The position numbers and the translations under genes were made by a program. The notes under the pieces are model-generated. The model searched no databases and was not told where the DNA came from. It saw nothing but the letters and a program-made list of their open reading frames with translations. This document shows, in pieces, positions 33,635 through 44,480 of a stretch of 64,000 nt of DNA (position 1 is the stretch's first letter; each line of letters opens with the position of its first letter). Origin of the DNA: Aedes albopictus (taxonomy: Eukaryota > Arthropoda > Insecta > Diptera > Culicidae); assembly GCF_035046485.1 (NCBI RefSeq), contig NC_085138.1:333604421-333668420 (forward strand), in the 5' to 3' direction.

Positions 33635-34925
33635 TGCTGAAATTACGGAAGGCAGAGTATGCGCTGATGCAGGGATGGGAACACTCACTTGCAAAGATTT
33701 ACACTCACTTGCTGTTTTCTCAGCTCAGAAGCGTGCAATCAAGAAACGATCTATGGACGACTTTTGTCATATGGTTTTGTCTCAAACTTTGTCGAATAGA
33801 GTAGGGGTCGCTCACGAATCCCAAAGTCGTGACAAAGCTGTGAAAGCGACTCTCCACGAGGTGAGTGTAAATTACATTCACCTCGTGGAGAGTTGCTTTC
33901 ACGGCTCACTCACGAATTCGGTATGCGTGTGCGACCCCTACTCTATTCGGAAAACTTTTAGACAAAATCACAAGGCAAATTCAATACATCGTTTCTTGAT
34001 TGCACGCTTCTGAGCTGAGAAAACTGCAAGTGAGTGTAACTCTTTGCAAGTGAGTGTTCCCATCCTTGACGGACGGTGCATTAATAGGTAATTCCGGAGG
34101 AAATTCGAGCCGTCCGGCAGAAGGAACCAGTCAATACAAGGTATCATCCCTACATTTGTGAAAATGGCAACCTTAGAGTCGGCGGGCGAGGACGAGCCAG
34201 AAGACACCAAGCACCATATGATTCTCCCATCTAGGCACCCTTTAACCAGGATGGTTTTCGAGCATCACCATCTTCGTTTACTCCACGCCGGTCCACAGCT
34301 TCTGTTGGGAACATTTCGGCAACGTAACTGGCCTCTAGGAGGAAGGAATGTTGCAAGGCAGGTCGTGCATCAATGCTTCACGTGTTTCAGGTCGAAACCA
34401 AGGTAAATACGACAGCTCATGAAAGAGCTACCATCATCTCGGCTTTCGATCTCCCGTCTGTTTTCCAAAGCCGGCGTTTATTACTTTGGCCCAGTCCATC
34501 TACGATCAGCACTACGTAGAGCTGCTGTGAAACTGGAACGGTACGAATTGGTCGTTGAAACTCGAAATCAACTGCAGGAGCTGCTCCATCTTTGAAGGAG
34601 TTCTGAGCATCAGCAAGACCTCGCTATATTATGTGCCACTGAGGATATTACTTGGCATTTCAACCCTCCCGGCTCCCCGCATTCCGGAGCATTGTGGGAA
34701 GCTGCAGTGCGTTCAGCAAAACACCATATACTCCGCGTTGTTGGTGCAAACCCGGTGAATCAGTAGGATGTCTTCACGTTAATAGTTCAAGTAGAAGGCT
34801 GTTTAAACTCCAGGCCGCTGATTCAAATGTCAAAGGACCCCAATGACCTTGAACCGCTTACCCCCGCATACTTCGTGGTTGGCAGTTCTTCACGATCATT
34901 CCCAGAATGGGACCTGTGAATGACA
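33635..34925 (+). pseudogene. Pao/BEL integrase remnant, interrupted
   Basis: Before the inserted hairpin the frame reads LRKAEYALM. After it comes PEEIRAVRQKEPVNT, then ILPSRHPLTRMVFEHHHLRL, LLHAGPQLLL, the zinc-binding end CFTCFRSKPR, and GVYYFGPV where Pao elements have the first catalytic Asp (here Tyr). Further on are WHFNPPGSPHSGALWEAA, with the catalytic Glu, and NSRPL. Stops occur at 34404-34406 and elsewhere, and the frame shifts. No LTR is visible nearby. It is a separate insertion from the Pao element at 24-27 kb. Confidence 0.85.
33670..34068. mobile_element. Hairpin MITE (about 399 bp) inside the Pao integrase
   Basis: Nearly the whole segment is one palindrome. The left arm begins CAGGGATGGGAACACTCACT and the right arm ends agtgagtgttcccatccttg, with the centre near 33868 at ctcgtggagagt. 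It interrupts the reading frame between ALM and RTV. TGATG and TGACG flanks are a possible imperfect duplication, not certain. Confidence 0.85.
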
Positions 34926-35058
34926 CCTACAAATCGTTTGAATTAGAGCCTACAAAATCCTACAAAATCGTTGGAGAATTGAAACAAGCGGTCAAGAATG
35001 TTCGCCTGTTATCTATTCCATAATTGAAGACCAGTGAAGCAATGCTTTCTGGCTAGAT

Positions 35059-36079
35059 CAGTGGTGCTCAGGCTGGAGGATACCGTGGGCCAAATTTGCA
35101 ATTCGGGATCGACCTGCGGGCCGCATAAAACATCGATGCACAAAAACAACAAATAGAACAATTCTAAAGTATATTTATTAAAAATCTGAACTGTTTAAAA
35201 CTTGTGTAAGGGTCAAACTTTATAATCTATTGCCCTTCTTGGAGTTCAATTTAGATTCATAGGTTTGGTTGTAAAAAAAAGTTTGAGCTTTAATTTGAAA
35301 TTCAAACAAACAATTTAGAAGTTGCCCTTAGAATTGCCTTGAAGCCACTTCAAGAACTTGTCAAACAGCTTTTACAAGAATTTCTTTTGAATCGCTCCAA
35401 AAAGGTTTGCTGAATTTTCTCCTGAAATTTCTTGTGGAGTTGCTCCAGAAGGTTTTCGAGAAATTTCTTGAAGATTCTTTTAGTTTTTCTAGCATGTTCT
35501 TGGAACACCTCCAAGAACTCCTCTCAGATTTGCCTTTGGAACTGTCCTGAAGTTACTTCAGGAATTCCTCATTAATCGTTTCTAAGAATTTCTCCTAGGA
35601 TATCTTCCGGATTTTTCCGAAAATTTTCCAGGAATTTCTTGAAGATTTTAGTAAATTCTTTCCATAAGTCTCTTTTAAAGTTTATGAAATACTTCATCAT
35701 TAAATTTCTTCAAAAATTATATTTGAAGCTAAGTTGCTTCAAATTTCCTCAGGCGATCTAGGCATCTTTTGTGTCTTGATGCAACTTTCATTTGATTCGT
35801 GCCACTTATAAATAACTGTAAGCTGGCTTCGTGACTTAGCTGAAATGCTGAAATATTTCGGAGTTGCGATTGCGGATCTTACCAGAACGGATTGTTCTTT
35901 TTGTTTATTTATCATTTAATTTGTGTTCAACACTGTGAAAATTGATCAGCAATTTTTTTGTGTTTGATTTCTTGATAAATTTAACAAGTTATTTCAAATA
36001 ATCGTTCAAAAAATTCGATTCGTCTTAAAGTACTTGAAGGGCCGCATGTGGCCCGCGGACCGCAGGATGAGCACCACTG
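35059..36079. mobile_element. Non-autonomous hAT element (1021 bp)
   Basis: Begins CAGTGGTGCTCAGGCTG and ends CAGGATGAGCACCACTG. Subterminal gcgggccgcat and ggccgcatgtggcccgcgga motifs are typical of Charlie-like hATs. The 8-bp target GGCTAGAT is duplicated exactly (35051-35058 and 36080-36087). No transposase is encoded. The interior from about 35335 to 35760 consists of degenerate GGAATTTC-type repeat. Confidence 0.92.
35335..35760. repeat. GGAATTTC-type repeat inside the hAT element
   Basis: Runs of gaatttctt, ctccaag and aggaattcc at about 12-base multiples, as in the arrays at 38-44 kb. Confidence 0.6.
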
Positions 36080-36087
36080 GGCTAGAT

Positions 36088-37960
36088 CATCTTAGAAGGA
36101 CATTTGGCTTGGCGGTTGAAGACGGTCCCCAATCCTACACTACCCTAGCCTCCCGTTCATGTGTATGGCTGATGAGCAGATTTCTCCTAACGTTGTATAG
36201 GGAACAAAAAATAAGAAATTATAGATAGTCTTTTCTGAATACATTTCAACACTATATTTAGTCAGGTGTGATGTCGAAAATTATACTGCATTGAAATGAA
36301 CTCAATCATATCATATCAAATAAACTTAGACGAACGATGGCTATCATTCGCGGCTCAAATATGTCAGCTATAGGAACAAGCTGCTTCCGTACCAAATATA
36401 TTTTTCATCCGTAAGTTAATCTACACTGGATCCGCCCGAGAGACGTGTTCTGAAAATGAATTGTTGATGACAAGTCTCGACTCCGGACGTCAAAAGCACC
36501 GATCACTATACTATAGATAGCGTACCAGGGAAAGCTTTTAAAAATATTATATTAAAGATTCATATTCCGTAGAGTAAGAGCGCACTGCTGAACTGGCTGG
36601 GCTCTGTTATTCGCTGAATTGCAGAAGCGCAACGGATGATTTTCGAACAAAACAAACAATACGGCGTGAATTATTTTTTTATGTTCCACACTCATATGCC
36701 ATTATCAACGGTTGCTTTCCGCGAACTGGCATATTAGATTTCGCAACGAAATAGTCTTCGTTGGAATGCTTCAGTCAGTTCCGGTTGCCGTCCAAGCCAT
36801 CTCCAAATTTTAAAGTATTTAGATTTGTATCATATCTATGTATATGTGTTTTAACCGGCGAAAAACTCAATGCAGCATGGCGCACGCTTCCAAATTTGAC
36901 ACTGCCCAGCAAGTGTACCAAGTCATGCCCAGCAAGCAACATCAACGAATCCTCCCGTGCATCCTCAGTGTACCTGAAACACAACCCCATCACGGTGTGT
37001 TTCGCGTGTCACCACCGAAGCTAAATTTCCATTCACTCGCTCGGAAACCCGTTAGAGCTAATAAAATTTAATTAGTACTTAATCCCGACTAATGCCAAAC
37101 AAACAATTGCTCTCGCGGCTTCATGCTGTTGCTTGGCTGTCTGTAACGACGACGACGCCGCAGCCGCCGGGACTATTCGAGCTTTGGCTGTGTGAGCTTT
37201 TGGAGTCGGCAAGTTGGGGAAAGTGCCATCCCCCGGAGCGAGCACTCTCGGTCTGCAGATTATAGGACGGACGTTGTTGAAAGGGATTTCAATATTCATG
37301 GCAGGTGCGCACCACGTGTTTTCTCTGTATAGCTGTGATGAGTCGAAAATGCTGAAAACTGGCAATTCTCCGAATGGTGGAAAGTGACCTTTCGCGCTAC
37401 TATCACTGATGGTCTGAAAGCAATTTGTGCTTTTTGGAGTCCATTCAGTGGAAGCGGGAATGTCTTATCTCCTCCTAGTAGCCATTAGAGTGCGCGTGTT
37501 GACATTTTACCAGTCAGCGTAAATCGATGCCAACACTTACCTACCTATCTAGTTCGAACCATGACTGGAATCTTGGTCTGGAGATTGCGTTTTAGGTCCT
37601 TTGGGATTTACAGCGATTGCGTGTGTCGGAGCTTGATTCCAATGGGGCTCGTCGTCGTAGAACTGTAACAGATATATTATTTTGATTCGACGCATGAGTC
37701 ATTAAAATACAGAAAGTTCAGAAAATTCTCATCAGTAGTCTAGTTACTGGTTACTATTCTATTCTGTGCTTAAGTTGCTATGAGGATCAACCCTTTTATC
37801 AGTATAATTGATGTTATTTCCATGAGATTGTTCACTTAATTTTCTGATAAGAGATTGAGACAAATATAATCTATCTTATTTGATTTGATAAAACGAAATA
37901 TTTTGCATTTTTCAACAGCTTAGAAATTGATTGACAAATTGATTTCTTCAAAAAGCCATT
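36088..37960. other. Largely non-repetitive island, no gene recognised
   Basis: The start may still be Pao-derived sequence on the far side of the hAT. From 36760 to 37600 the sequence is GC-richer with short open frames on both strands but no domain. I see no splice-supported exon. Confidence 0.3.
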
Positions 37961-39830
37961 CTCATGCTTAATGTTTTGCAGTTATTAGTAGTAATGCATC
38001 TTTTGCTGCATTTATGCAGGGCTTTGATGTGGTGGAAAACCTTCAAGGCCGCATGGATTCGTCTTAAAATCTACCAAGATCACTTTCAAAAAACTCCTTC
38101 AGCGGTTTCTTTAGGAATACTTCCAGGATTTCTTTCTGAAAAACTTTTCCAGCGCTTACTTCAAATCTGCCTTAACTTATTTCTAAGAAATTTTCTTTAA
38201 AATGTCTTTGGAAAGTTTTGGTTTCTTTAAAATTCCACCGGGAATTACTTCAGAAATTCTTCTTGGGATTTGTTAAAAAAGTCTTCGAAAATTTCTCCAG
38301 GAAATCTTTTAAATAAAATCTTTCAGAGACTTCTTCAGGAGTTCGTACAAGTATTTCTATAGGAAGTCCACCAGTGATTTGTTCAAAAATTACTTAACAG
38401 ATTTTAATGAAAATTTCTGCAGGAATTTGTCCCGAAATTTCTTTGTGCAATCATCCATAAAATACTGCAAGGCTTTCACCAGAGATTCTTGCATTATTAC
38501 TTTTGGTGATTCCAACCGGAATTCCTTCAGGATTCCCTCTAGATATTCCTCCATGCATTTCCCCAGAAATTTCTCCGACATTTCTTCTAAGGATAACTCT
38601 ATGAATTCCTCCACGAATTCTTCGAGAAATGTATTCCTTTGCATTTCGTCACCAACAAGATGTTTCACCACAAAGTGCTAGAGATATTCCTCCAGGGATT
38701 CCTTCAAAAATTTACCTGGAATTTCTTCAAATACTTCACCAGAGATTCATTCAAATGTACTTCGTGATATATTTACTTGTATTCTCAAGAAAATTTTTAC
38801 AGAAATTCATTCAGAGCTTTTCTTTTCAGAAATGCCTGTTTAAACTCGGATTTTTTTTCCGAATTTTAGGAATTTCTTCACATTTATTCAAAAGTATTTC
38901 CATTGAGTTTTTTTTTTCAAAAATATCTCTAACGTTAAAAAAAATCAGCAGGGGTTCCCACTTCGTGGCTCTTCCAAGACTTCCTACGGATTTTTTTTTG
39001 AAAGTGTTTCTTCGGTTTCGTCAGAAAAAAATTCTGCGATTTCATCAGGGGCTCCCGCAAGCATTGTTTCAGATATTCCTCCAGCATTTATTTTGCGTTA
39101 ACATTCCAAAAAATGTACAAACAATTGCTGAAACGATACTTGAAAGAATTCTTCCGGGAGGAATCCATCAAAACTATGCCTTCTGGAGAGGTTTTTGGAC
39201 AAAAAATCCTAGAAAATATTTGAAGTTAGCTCTGTATCAATTTTGGGATAGAGTATCTCTGAAGGTATTTTATTTATTCCAAGGAAAATTTTTTGAGAAA
39301 TTTCTGAAGACATCCCTAAGTGATTCCTGAAGATATCTGCAGATGAATTGCATAACTGCAGATATCATTTAAAAAATGTGTACAGAAATTGCGGGCGAAT
39401 TCCTAAGGAAATTCATCAAAAAAAATTCTGATAGTTTTTTGAATTCATGGAGATTCTTCTGAAGGATTCTCAATAGCAAAATCTAAAAAAAAAAAAAATG
39501 AGAGAAGTAGTACACAAAAAGCTTCAAAATACTACCTGGAGAAATTGCTGTAGGAAATCCAGCAGAAACTAAACATAAATCCTGGAGGAATTTTTCGGAA
39601 AACCACCGAAACGAATTCTGGAAAAAAATACTTTTAAAGGGATTTTCGGATAATACCAAGAAGAGCTGAAAAACCATTTGCAAATATTCATAGAAGAATT
39701 TATTGACGATTTTTATGAAAGCATCAGAAAATGAGTTCCTATTTCTGGCACGAATTTTGAAAACAATCTGTAGAGAAATCTTCAAAGCATTATCGAAAAA
39801 AATCTGAAAGGATCCTGTTGTATCTCGCAT
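37961..39830. repeat. 24-bp-type degenerate GGAATTCC array
   Basis: Dense variants of caggaattcct and agaaatttctt. Because the unit is a multiple of three and stop codons are rare in it, open frames of up to 233 codons appear on either strand (for example 38629-39330). They encode only Phe-, Ser- and Leu-rich periodic sequence and are not genes. Confidence 0.7.
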
Positions 39831-39835
39831 CGTGC

Positions 39836-40577
39836 GTGGAGCAAACGCTGACTATTGTCACATCCAACAGCGTTCCATTCAACCGCGCTGCGCATTGTTA
39901 GGTTCAACTCGTCAGCCCGACGACGCGGTGGGCACCGTATGTGCAACATCCAGCGCACAGCAGTGCGCGCGGTATCAATAGATTGAATTGTAATTTGTTC
40001 TTTCCGTACTGTGTGTTGCCTATAAAAGGCAACCGTGTGTAATGTAGATAGGTATAAGTTCCATCAGTCAAGCCAATCATCGTTATGAGGATCCAAACAC
40101 CATCCAACTCAATCGCAGTAAAATCAATCCATCCATCCACACGACGACGACGACGATCAACCTCTGCACGCACATCCAACCAACCGAGTGATCGTGTGTG
40201 CTTTCCTACCTACTTGCGAGCGCATCAACGCAACTGAAGCCAACCCGATCGTACCTGAAAGAACGAGTGCGTATCGATCGTACAGCAGCAGCCGACTCCG
40301 AGCAATGCGAATATAAAAACATTCGTTTTGGCCGGGAGTATGTTGGATCTCGCTCCAACGTCGTCGGCCGGCGTCATCACAGGCAGCTTCCAACCGACCC
40401 AAGCTGCGAAGCGTGTGAGGAACAGCCCATTCATCCAGTTCAGTTGTTCTTCGTCGTCGCCTGGAGTCCCCCCCCCTTCCTACCACACAACGTAGCCCTG
40501 ACCCTAGACGAAACAGATACCTTAAGAAAGGTCTGAATAAATCGTAAACAATCCCTGCTGGAGGAACTTCTGCAGCC
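39836..40577 (+). promoter_or_regulatory. Candidate core promoter and leader in a non-repetitive island
   Basis: TATAAAAGG at 40021-40029 sits in GC-balanced, non-repetitive sequence. TCAGT at 40074-40078 resembles an arthropod initiator, although 50 bases downstream is farther than the usual 25 to 30. The following 250 bases are rich in ccatcca and acgacgacg runs, like a mosquito 5' leader. No conserved open reading frame follows before repeat resumes at 40705. Suggestive only. Confidence 0.35.
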
Positions 40578-40581
40578 TTAA

Positions 40582-40697
40582 CCCTAAAATGGATACCTTC
40601 ATGGCCTCAGTATCGTCACCTCGCTGAGTGTGTTCCATCAAAGACGAGCTCTGAAAGGCGCCTGGGGTCCAATGGACCCCAGGTATCCCTTTTAGGG
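40582..40697. mobile_element. TTAA-flanked piggyBac-like MITE (116 bp)
   Basis: Ends CCCTAAAATGGATACC and ggtatcccttttaggg are inverted repeats, flanked by TTAA (40578-40581 and 40698-40701). Internal palindrome ggggtccaatggacccc. Confidence 0.85.
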
Positions 40698-40704
40698 TTA
40701 AATG

Positions 40705-41148
40705 AGGTCCAAAAGAATTTATTGAGAATTTCATGTGTGTATTGCGGAATGAATACTTGAGTAAATATCTGATGTAGGACGAATCTCTGAAGAAATTCCA
40801 ACAATCATTTCTACAATAGTTTCTTGAAAAATTTCTGAATTTTCATTAGGAAACCTAATAGGAATTTCTCAAAAAAAAAAACTTATATTTATCTATATGT
40901 ACCAATAAAAAAATCTCCTAGAATGGCATCGTTTGATGAAATCTTTGGAGAAATTCATAGACGAAGTGCTTTAGAAATTTCTAGAAAAAAAAACTCTTGA
41001 AGGAAATTCTGATTTGGGAGAAATGTCATCAAAATGTTTGAATCGCACAAGTTTTTATAGTGAACCTTGAAGTGATTTCCTAAAGAATCAGTGATGGAAC
41101 CTCCAGAGGATTCCCTTTAGGACCCGCGGACCAGATTTAGAATGAATA
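40705..41148. repeat. 24-bp-type degenerate GGAATTTC array, left of the RTE insertion
   Basis: Words such as agaaattc and aggaattt at about 12-base multiples. The array resumes at 42457 after the RTE copy. Confidence 0.6.
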
Positions 41149-41162
41149 TGTTGAGAAATTTG

Positions 41163-42456
41163 TTGATTTTCCGGTGCTAGTCATTTTTACGGCTGGCTCG
41201 CAGGGCCTGACACCAACTCACTAACCCAGGGAGCTGGGCTTACCTTCCCGGAAGCTACGGGTTCTGCATTGGCATTTCCTCCAACTACAGTGCTTAATAG
41301 CTAGGCTCAAGCGTCAGTCTTCGCACCAACGCACCACCTGTTCATCGACTTCAAAGCGGCATACGACAGTATGGACCGCACAGAGCTATGGAAAATCATG
41401 GACGAGAACAGCTTTCCCGGGAAGCTTACCAGACTGATAAGAGCAACGATGGACGGTGTGCAGAACAGCGTAAGGATTTCGGGTGAACTATCCAGTTCAT
41501 TCGAATCTCGACGGGTACTACGACAAGGTGATGGACTTTCCTGCCTACTATTCAACATCGCCCTGGAAGGTGTTATGCGACGAGCCGGGCTCAACAGCCG
41601 GGGTACGATCTTCACGAAATCCAGCCAATTTGTCTGTTTTGCGGATGACATGGATATTATTGCTAGAACATTTGGAACGGTGGCAGAGCTGTACACCAGC
41701 CTGAAACGTGAAGCAGCAAAGGTCGGACTGGTGGTGAATGCGGCTAAGACAAAGTACATGCTGGTAGGTGGGACTGAGCGAGACAGGACAAGCCTTGGTA
41801 GCAATGTTACGATAGACGGGGATACTTTCGAGGTGGTAGAAGAATTCGTCTACCTCGGTTCCTTGCTAACGGCTAACAATAACGTGAGCCGTGAAATACG
41901 AAAGCGCATCATCAGTGGAAGTTGTGCCTACTTTGGGCTCCAGAAGAAACTGCGGTCAAAAAAGATTCACCCCGCACCAAAAGCACCATGTACAAGACGC
42001 TAATAAGACCAGTGGTTCTCTACGGACACGAGACATGGACGATGCTCGAGGAGGACCTGCAAGCACTCGGAGTTTTCGAGCGACGGGTGCTAAGGACGAT
42101 CTTCGGCGGCGTACAGGAGAACGGTGTGTGGCGGAGAAGGATGAACCACGAGCTCGCTGCACTCTACGGCGAACCCAGCATCCAGAAAGTGGCCAAAGCC
42201 GGAAGGATACGATGGGCAGGGCATGTTGCAAGAATACCGGACAACAACCCTGCAAAGCTGGTGTTTGCTAACCATCCGGTTGGTACAAGAAGGCGTGGAG
42301 CGCAGAGAGCACGATGGGCGGACCAGGTGGAGCGTGATCTGGCGAATGTTGGGCGTGACCGACGTTGGAGAGCTGCAGCTGCAAATCGAGTATTATGGCG
42401 GCGAATTGTTGATTCAGTATTATCATGAATTTGATGTTAACTAAATAAATGAAATG
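41163..42456 (+). mobile_element. RTE retrotransposon copy with 14-bp target duplication
   Basis: ATGTTGAGAAATTT is present on both sides (41149-41162 and 42457-42470). The body encodes the RT palm and thumb and the ORF2 C-terminus, and the 3' end is a short aaataaatgaaat tail. The first 150 bases (41163-41315) are not RT coding and the endonuclease is missing, so the copy is either 5' truncated with an added piece or carries an internal deletion joining a leader to the RT. Confidence 0.88.
41320..42428 (+). pseudogene. RTE ORF2 (reverse transcriptase) with one frameshift
   Basis: Frame one (to 42003) has LFIDFKAAYDSMDRTELW, then RQGDGLSCLLFNIALE, the catalytic FADD at about 41639-41650, and GSLLTANNN. 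Near 41975, by the aaaaaag run, the frame changes. The second frame (to 42428) continues with TMYKTLIRPVVLYGHETWTM, RIRWAGHVARIPD and RRRGAQRARWADQVE and ends DSVLS. Both halves match RTE-clade ORF2. It needs only one frame correction over its length, so it is a young copy but lacks the endonuclease. Confidence 0.88.
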
Positions 42457-42690
42457 ATGTTGAGAAATTTCTTCAGAAACTCCTTAAGAACACTCAAGCA
42501 TTCAAGCAACATTTCTGGAGGATTTCTCCAAAGAATTTCTGGATTCCTTTACAAGTTTTCAAAGAAGTACATAGGTGAGAATGCATTCTAAAGGGATACC
42601 TGGAGGAATTTCTCGCTGAAATCATTCTAGAAAATCGCCCCTGGAAAAAAAGTGGATAAACCCTGGAAAACAATCCTTAAGGAATCTCTA
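42457..42690. repeat. GGAATTTC-type array, right of the RTE insertion
   Basis: Starts with the second copy of the RTE target duplication and continues with tttctggaggatttctcc-like words. Confidence 0.55.
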
Positions 42691-42699
42691 GTGGTGTCC

Positions 42700-42836
42700 C
42701 AGGGGGCGTCCATAAATAGCTTTTTAAAGTGATTTTTAATACCCCCTCGCCCCTCGTAGCATTTCGTCACAAATTTCGATACCTCCCCCCTCTAAATGAC
42801 GTAGCTTGTTAAACAACACCCCCCCCCCCCCCCAAA
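42700..42836. mobile_element. Decayed GGGGGCGTCC MITE, relative of 28040-28197
   Basis: Starts agggggcgtccataaatagc, contains accccctcgcccctcg and ctcccccctctaaatgacg, and ends in a long C run. The wording matches the PIF-like MITE, but the right end is degraded. Confidence 0.55.
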
Positions 42837-42967
42837 ATATCATTTCAAAAAGCAAGTTACGAAAGAAAACCAGAAACTTAGTTCTGATTTCAATTATTTG
42901 TAACTTGTATGTTTAACGAATATTATAAAAAAAAACAACAATTGTAAGAAAACATTGCCGACTGTGG

Positions 42968-43035
42968 AGCGGATCTGGTGTGATAGTTAAAGCACGTAAC
43001 TATCACGCCGAGAACCTGGGATCGATGCTCCCAAT
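42968..43035 (+). repeat. tRNA-like SINE head
   Basis: The sequence gatctggtgtgatagttaa, then cacgccgagaacctgggatc, matches the minus-strand sequence at 53365-53445 closely. Its B-box is gggatcgatgctcc. A tRNA-derived SINE family is likely. Confidence 0.55.
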
Positions 43036-43139
43036 ACAGTTCAATACCATATTAGCCTAGGAGCTCTTTCGAAGATATTAGTTTGCTCACTAATAAATCT
43101 GTTCAGACTATAAATTTGGTTTCATTTGAATAAAATTCG

Positions 43140-44480
43140 ATATGACATTTGAAGGACCCTGTAGGAGTTTCTTCTAAAATTTTTTCAGCAGTTCATTCTG
43201 GAATTCCTCAAGGAGTTTCTTTTCCGGATTCCCATTTTTTGAGAATCCCTCCCTTTTTAATTCCTTCAACACTTCCTTCTAGGATTTCTCCAAGAATTTC
43301 CTTTAGGATTCCATCTGAGATTTCCTCCTTTTTGTATTCCTTCAGGGGCTCCTTCAGAGATCCCTCCAACAACTCCTTCCGGAGTCCTTCTTAGATTCCA
43401 CCAAAAGTTCCTTTTGGGATTTCTCCGGGAGTTTTTTTTTTTCGAGATTTTCTTAAAGTTTATCCATGGTTTGCTTCGGGAGTTCTTCAAGGTTTTCTAC
43501 CCCTCTGTTCCACCATTAGTTTCTTCGGAAATCTCTTCAGGAATTTTAACCATAATTCATTTTGAGATTCCATCAGAACTTCTTTCTGGGTTTCCTAAAG
43601 AAGTCCCTTTCGGGATTCTACCAGGAGTTCCTTCTTGGTTTCCATCAGGAATTCACTCAGATATTCATTCCGAGATCTCTGCAGGAAACCCCCATACATT
43701 CTTTCAAAATTTCTCCAGGATTTGCTTCTGGGATTCCTCCAGGAGTTCTTTTTCAGATTCCTTCAGGAATTCCTTCCAAGATTCATCTGGGACTTTCTTC
43801 TGGGATTCCTCGAGGATTTCCTTCTAGGATTTATCCAGGTTTTTTTTTTCAAAACTCCTCCAGGAACTTTTTTCGGCATCCATCCATTCACTCCTTCTGG
43901 AATTCCTCCAGGATTGTCTTTCTTAGATTTAACTAGGAGTTCTATCTGGATATCTTCCGGGATTCCCCAAAAGTTATTTTCGAGATTCCTTCAGAAATTC
44001 CTTCCGGGATTCCTTCAATAATTTCTTCCGTGTTTTCTTCAGAAATTGACCCAGGAGCTTCTTATGAGACTCTGCAATTAGCTGCTTCTGAGATTCTTCC
44101 AGGAGTTAATTCAAGATTTCTCCAAAAAATCCATCTAGAATTGCTCCAGGAACTCCTCAGGGGATTTCTTTTGGAATTTCTCTATTGTTTCCTTTGAAGA
44201 TTCCTCCAGGAGTTTTTTCTGAAATTCTTCTGGAAGTTCCTTGGGGTATTCCATTTGAGATTCCTTCAAATCCTTTTAGGATGTTTTAGAAGCTTTTTCT
44301 GGGATTCCTAGTAGAAATTCCTATGAAAATGTTATCCTTCTCCTGTTGGGGAAACCTATGAAGAACACCATAAGAAATTCTTTATAAAGCTGCTAGAGAA
44401 GCTCCTTAAGAAATTGTTGGAGAAATTCTTCAAGAAAGCCAAGTAGAAACTATATAAGGAACTCCTAGAATAATGCCATA
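43140..44480. repeat. 24-bp-period degenerate array (13 + 11 spacing)
   Basis: Between 43720 and 43829 the gga(t/a)t words occur at intervals alternating 13, 11, 13, 11 and so on, giving a 24-base unit (about ggattccttcaggaattcct). Eight codons per unit explain the long open frames with periodic Ile-Pro-Ser-Gly in several phases on both strands. No protein domain. Confidence 0.8.

Noticed and set aside
38629..39330. 233-codon open frame
   Set aside because: It lies in the 24-bp-type repeat. Its Phe- and Ser-rich periodic translation follows from a repeat unit that is a multiple of three.
40198..40536. 112-codon open frame downstream of the TATA box
   Set aside because: An equally long frame is open on the opposite strand, and the translation shows no domain or signal. 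Kept only as a candidate promoter island.
41307..41804. 165-codon minus-strand open frame
   Set aside because: Antisense shadow of the RTE reverse transcriptase.
43414..44021. Overlapping open frames of 120 to 137 codons in three phases
   Set aside because: Same repeat artefact. All phases of one strand are open at once, with Ile-Pro-Ser-Gly periodicity and no domain.
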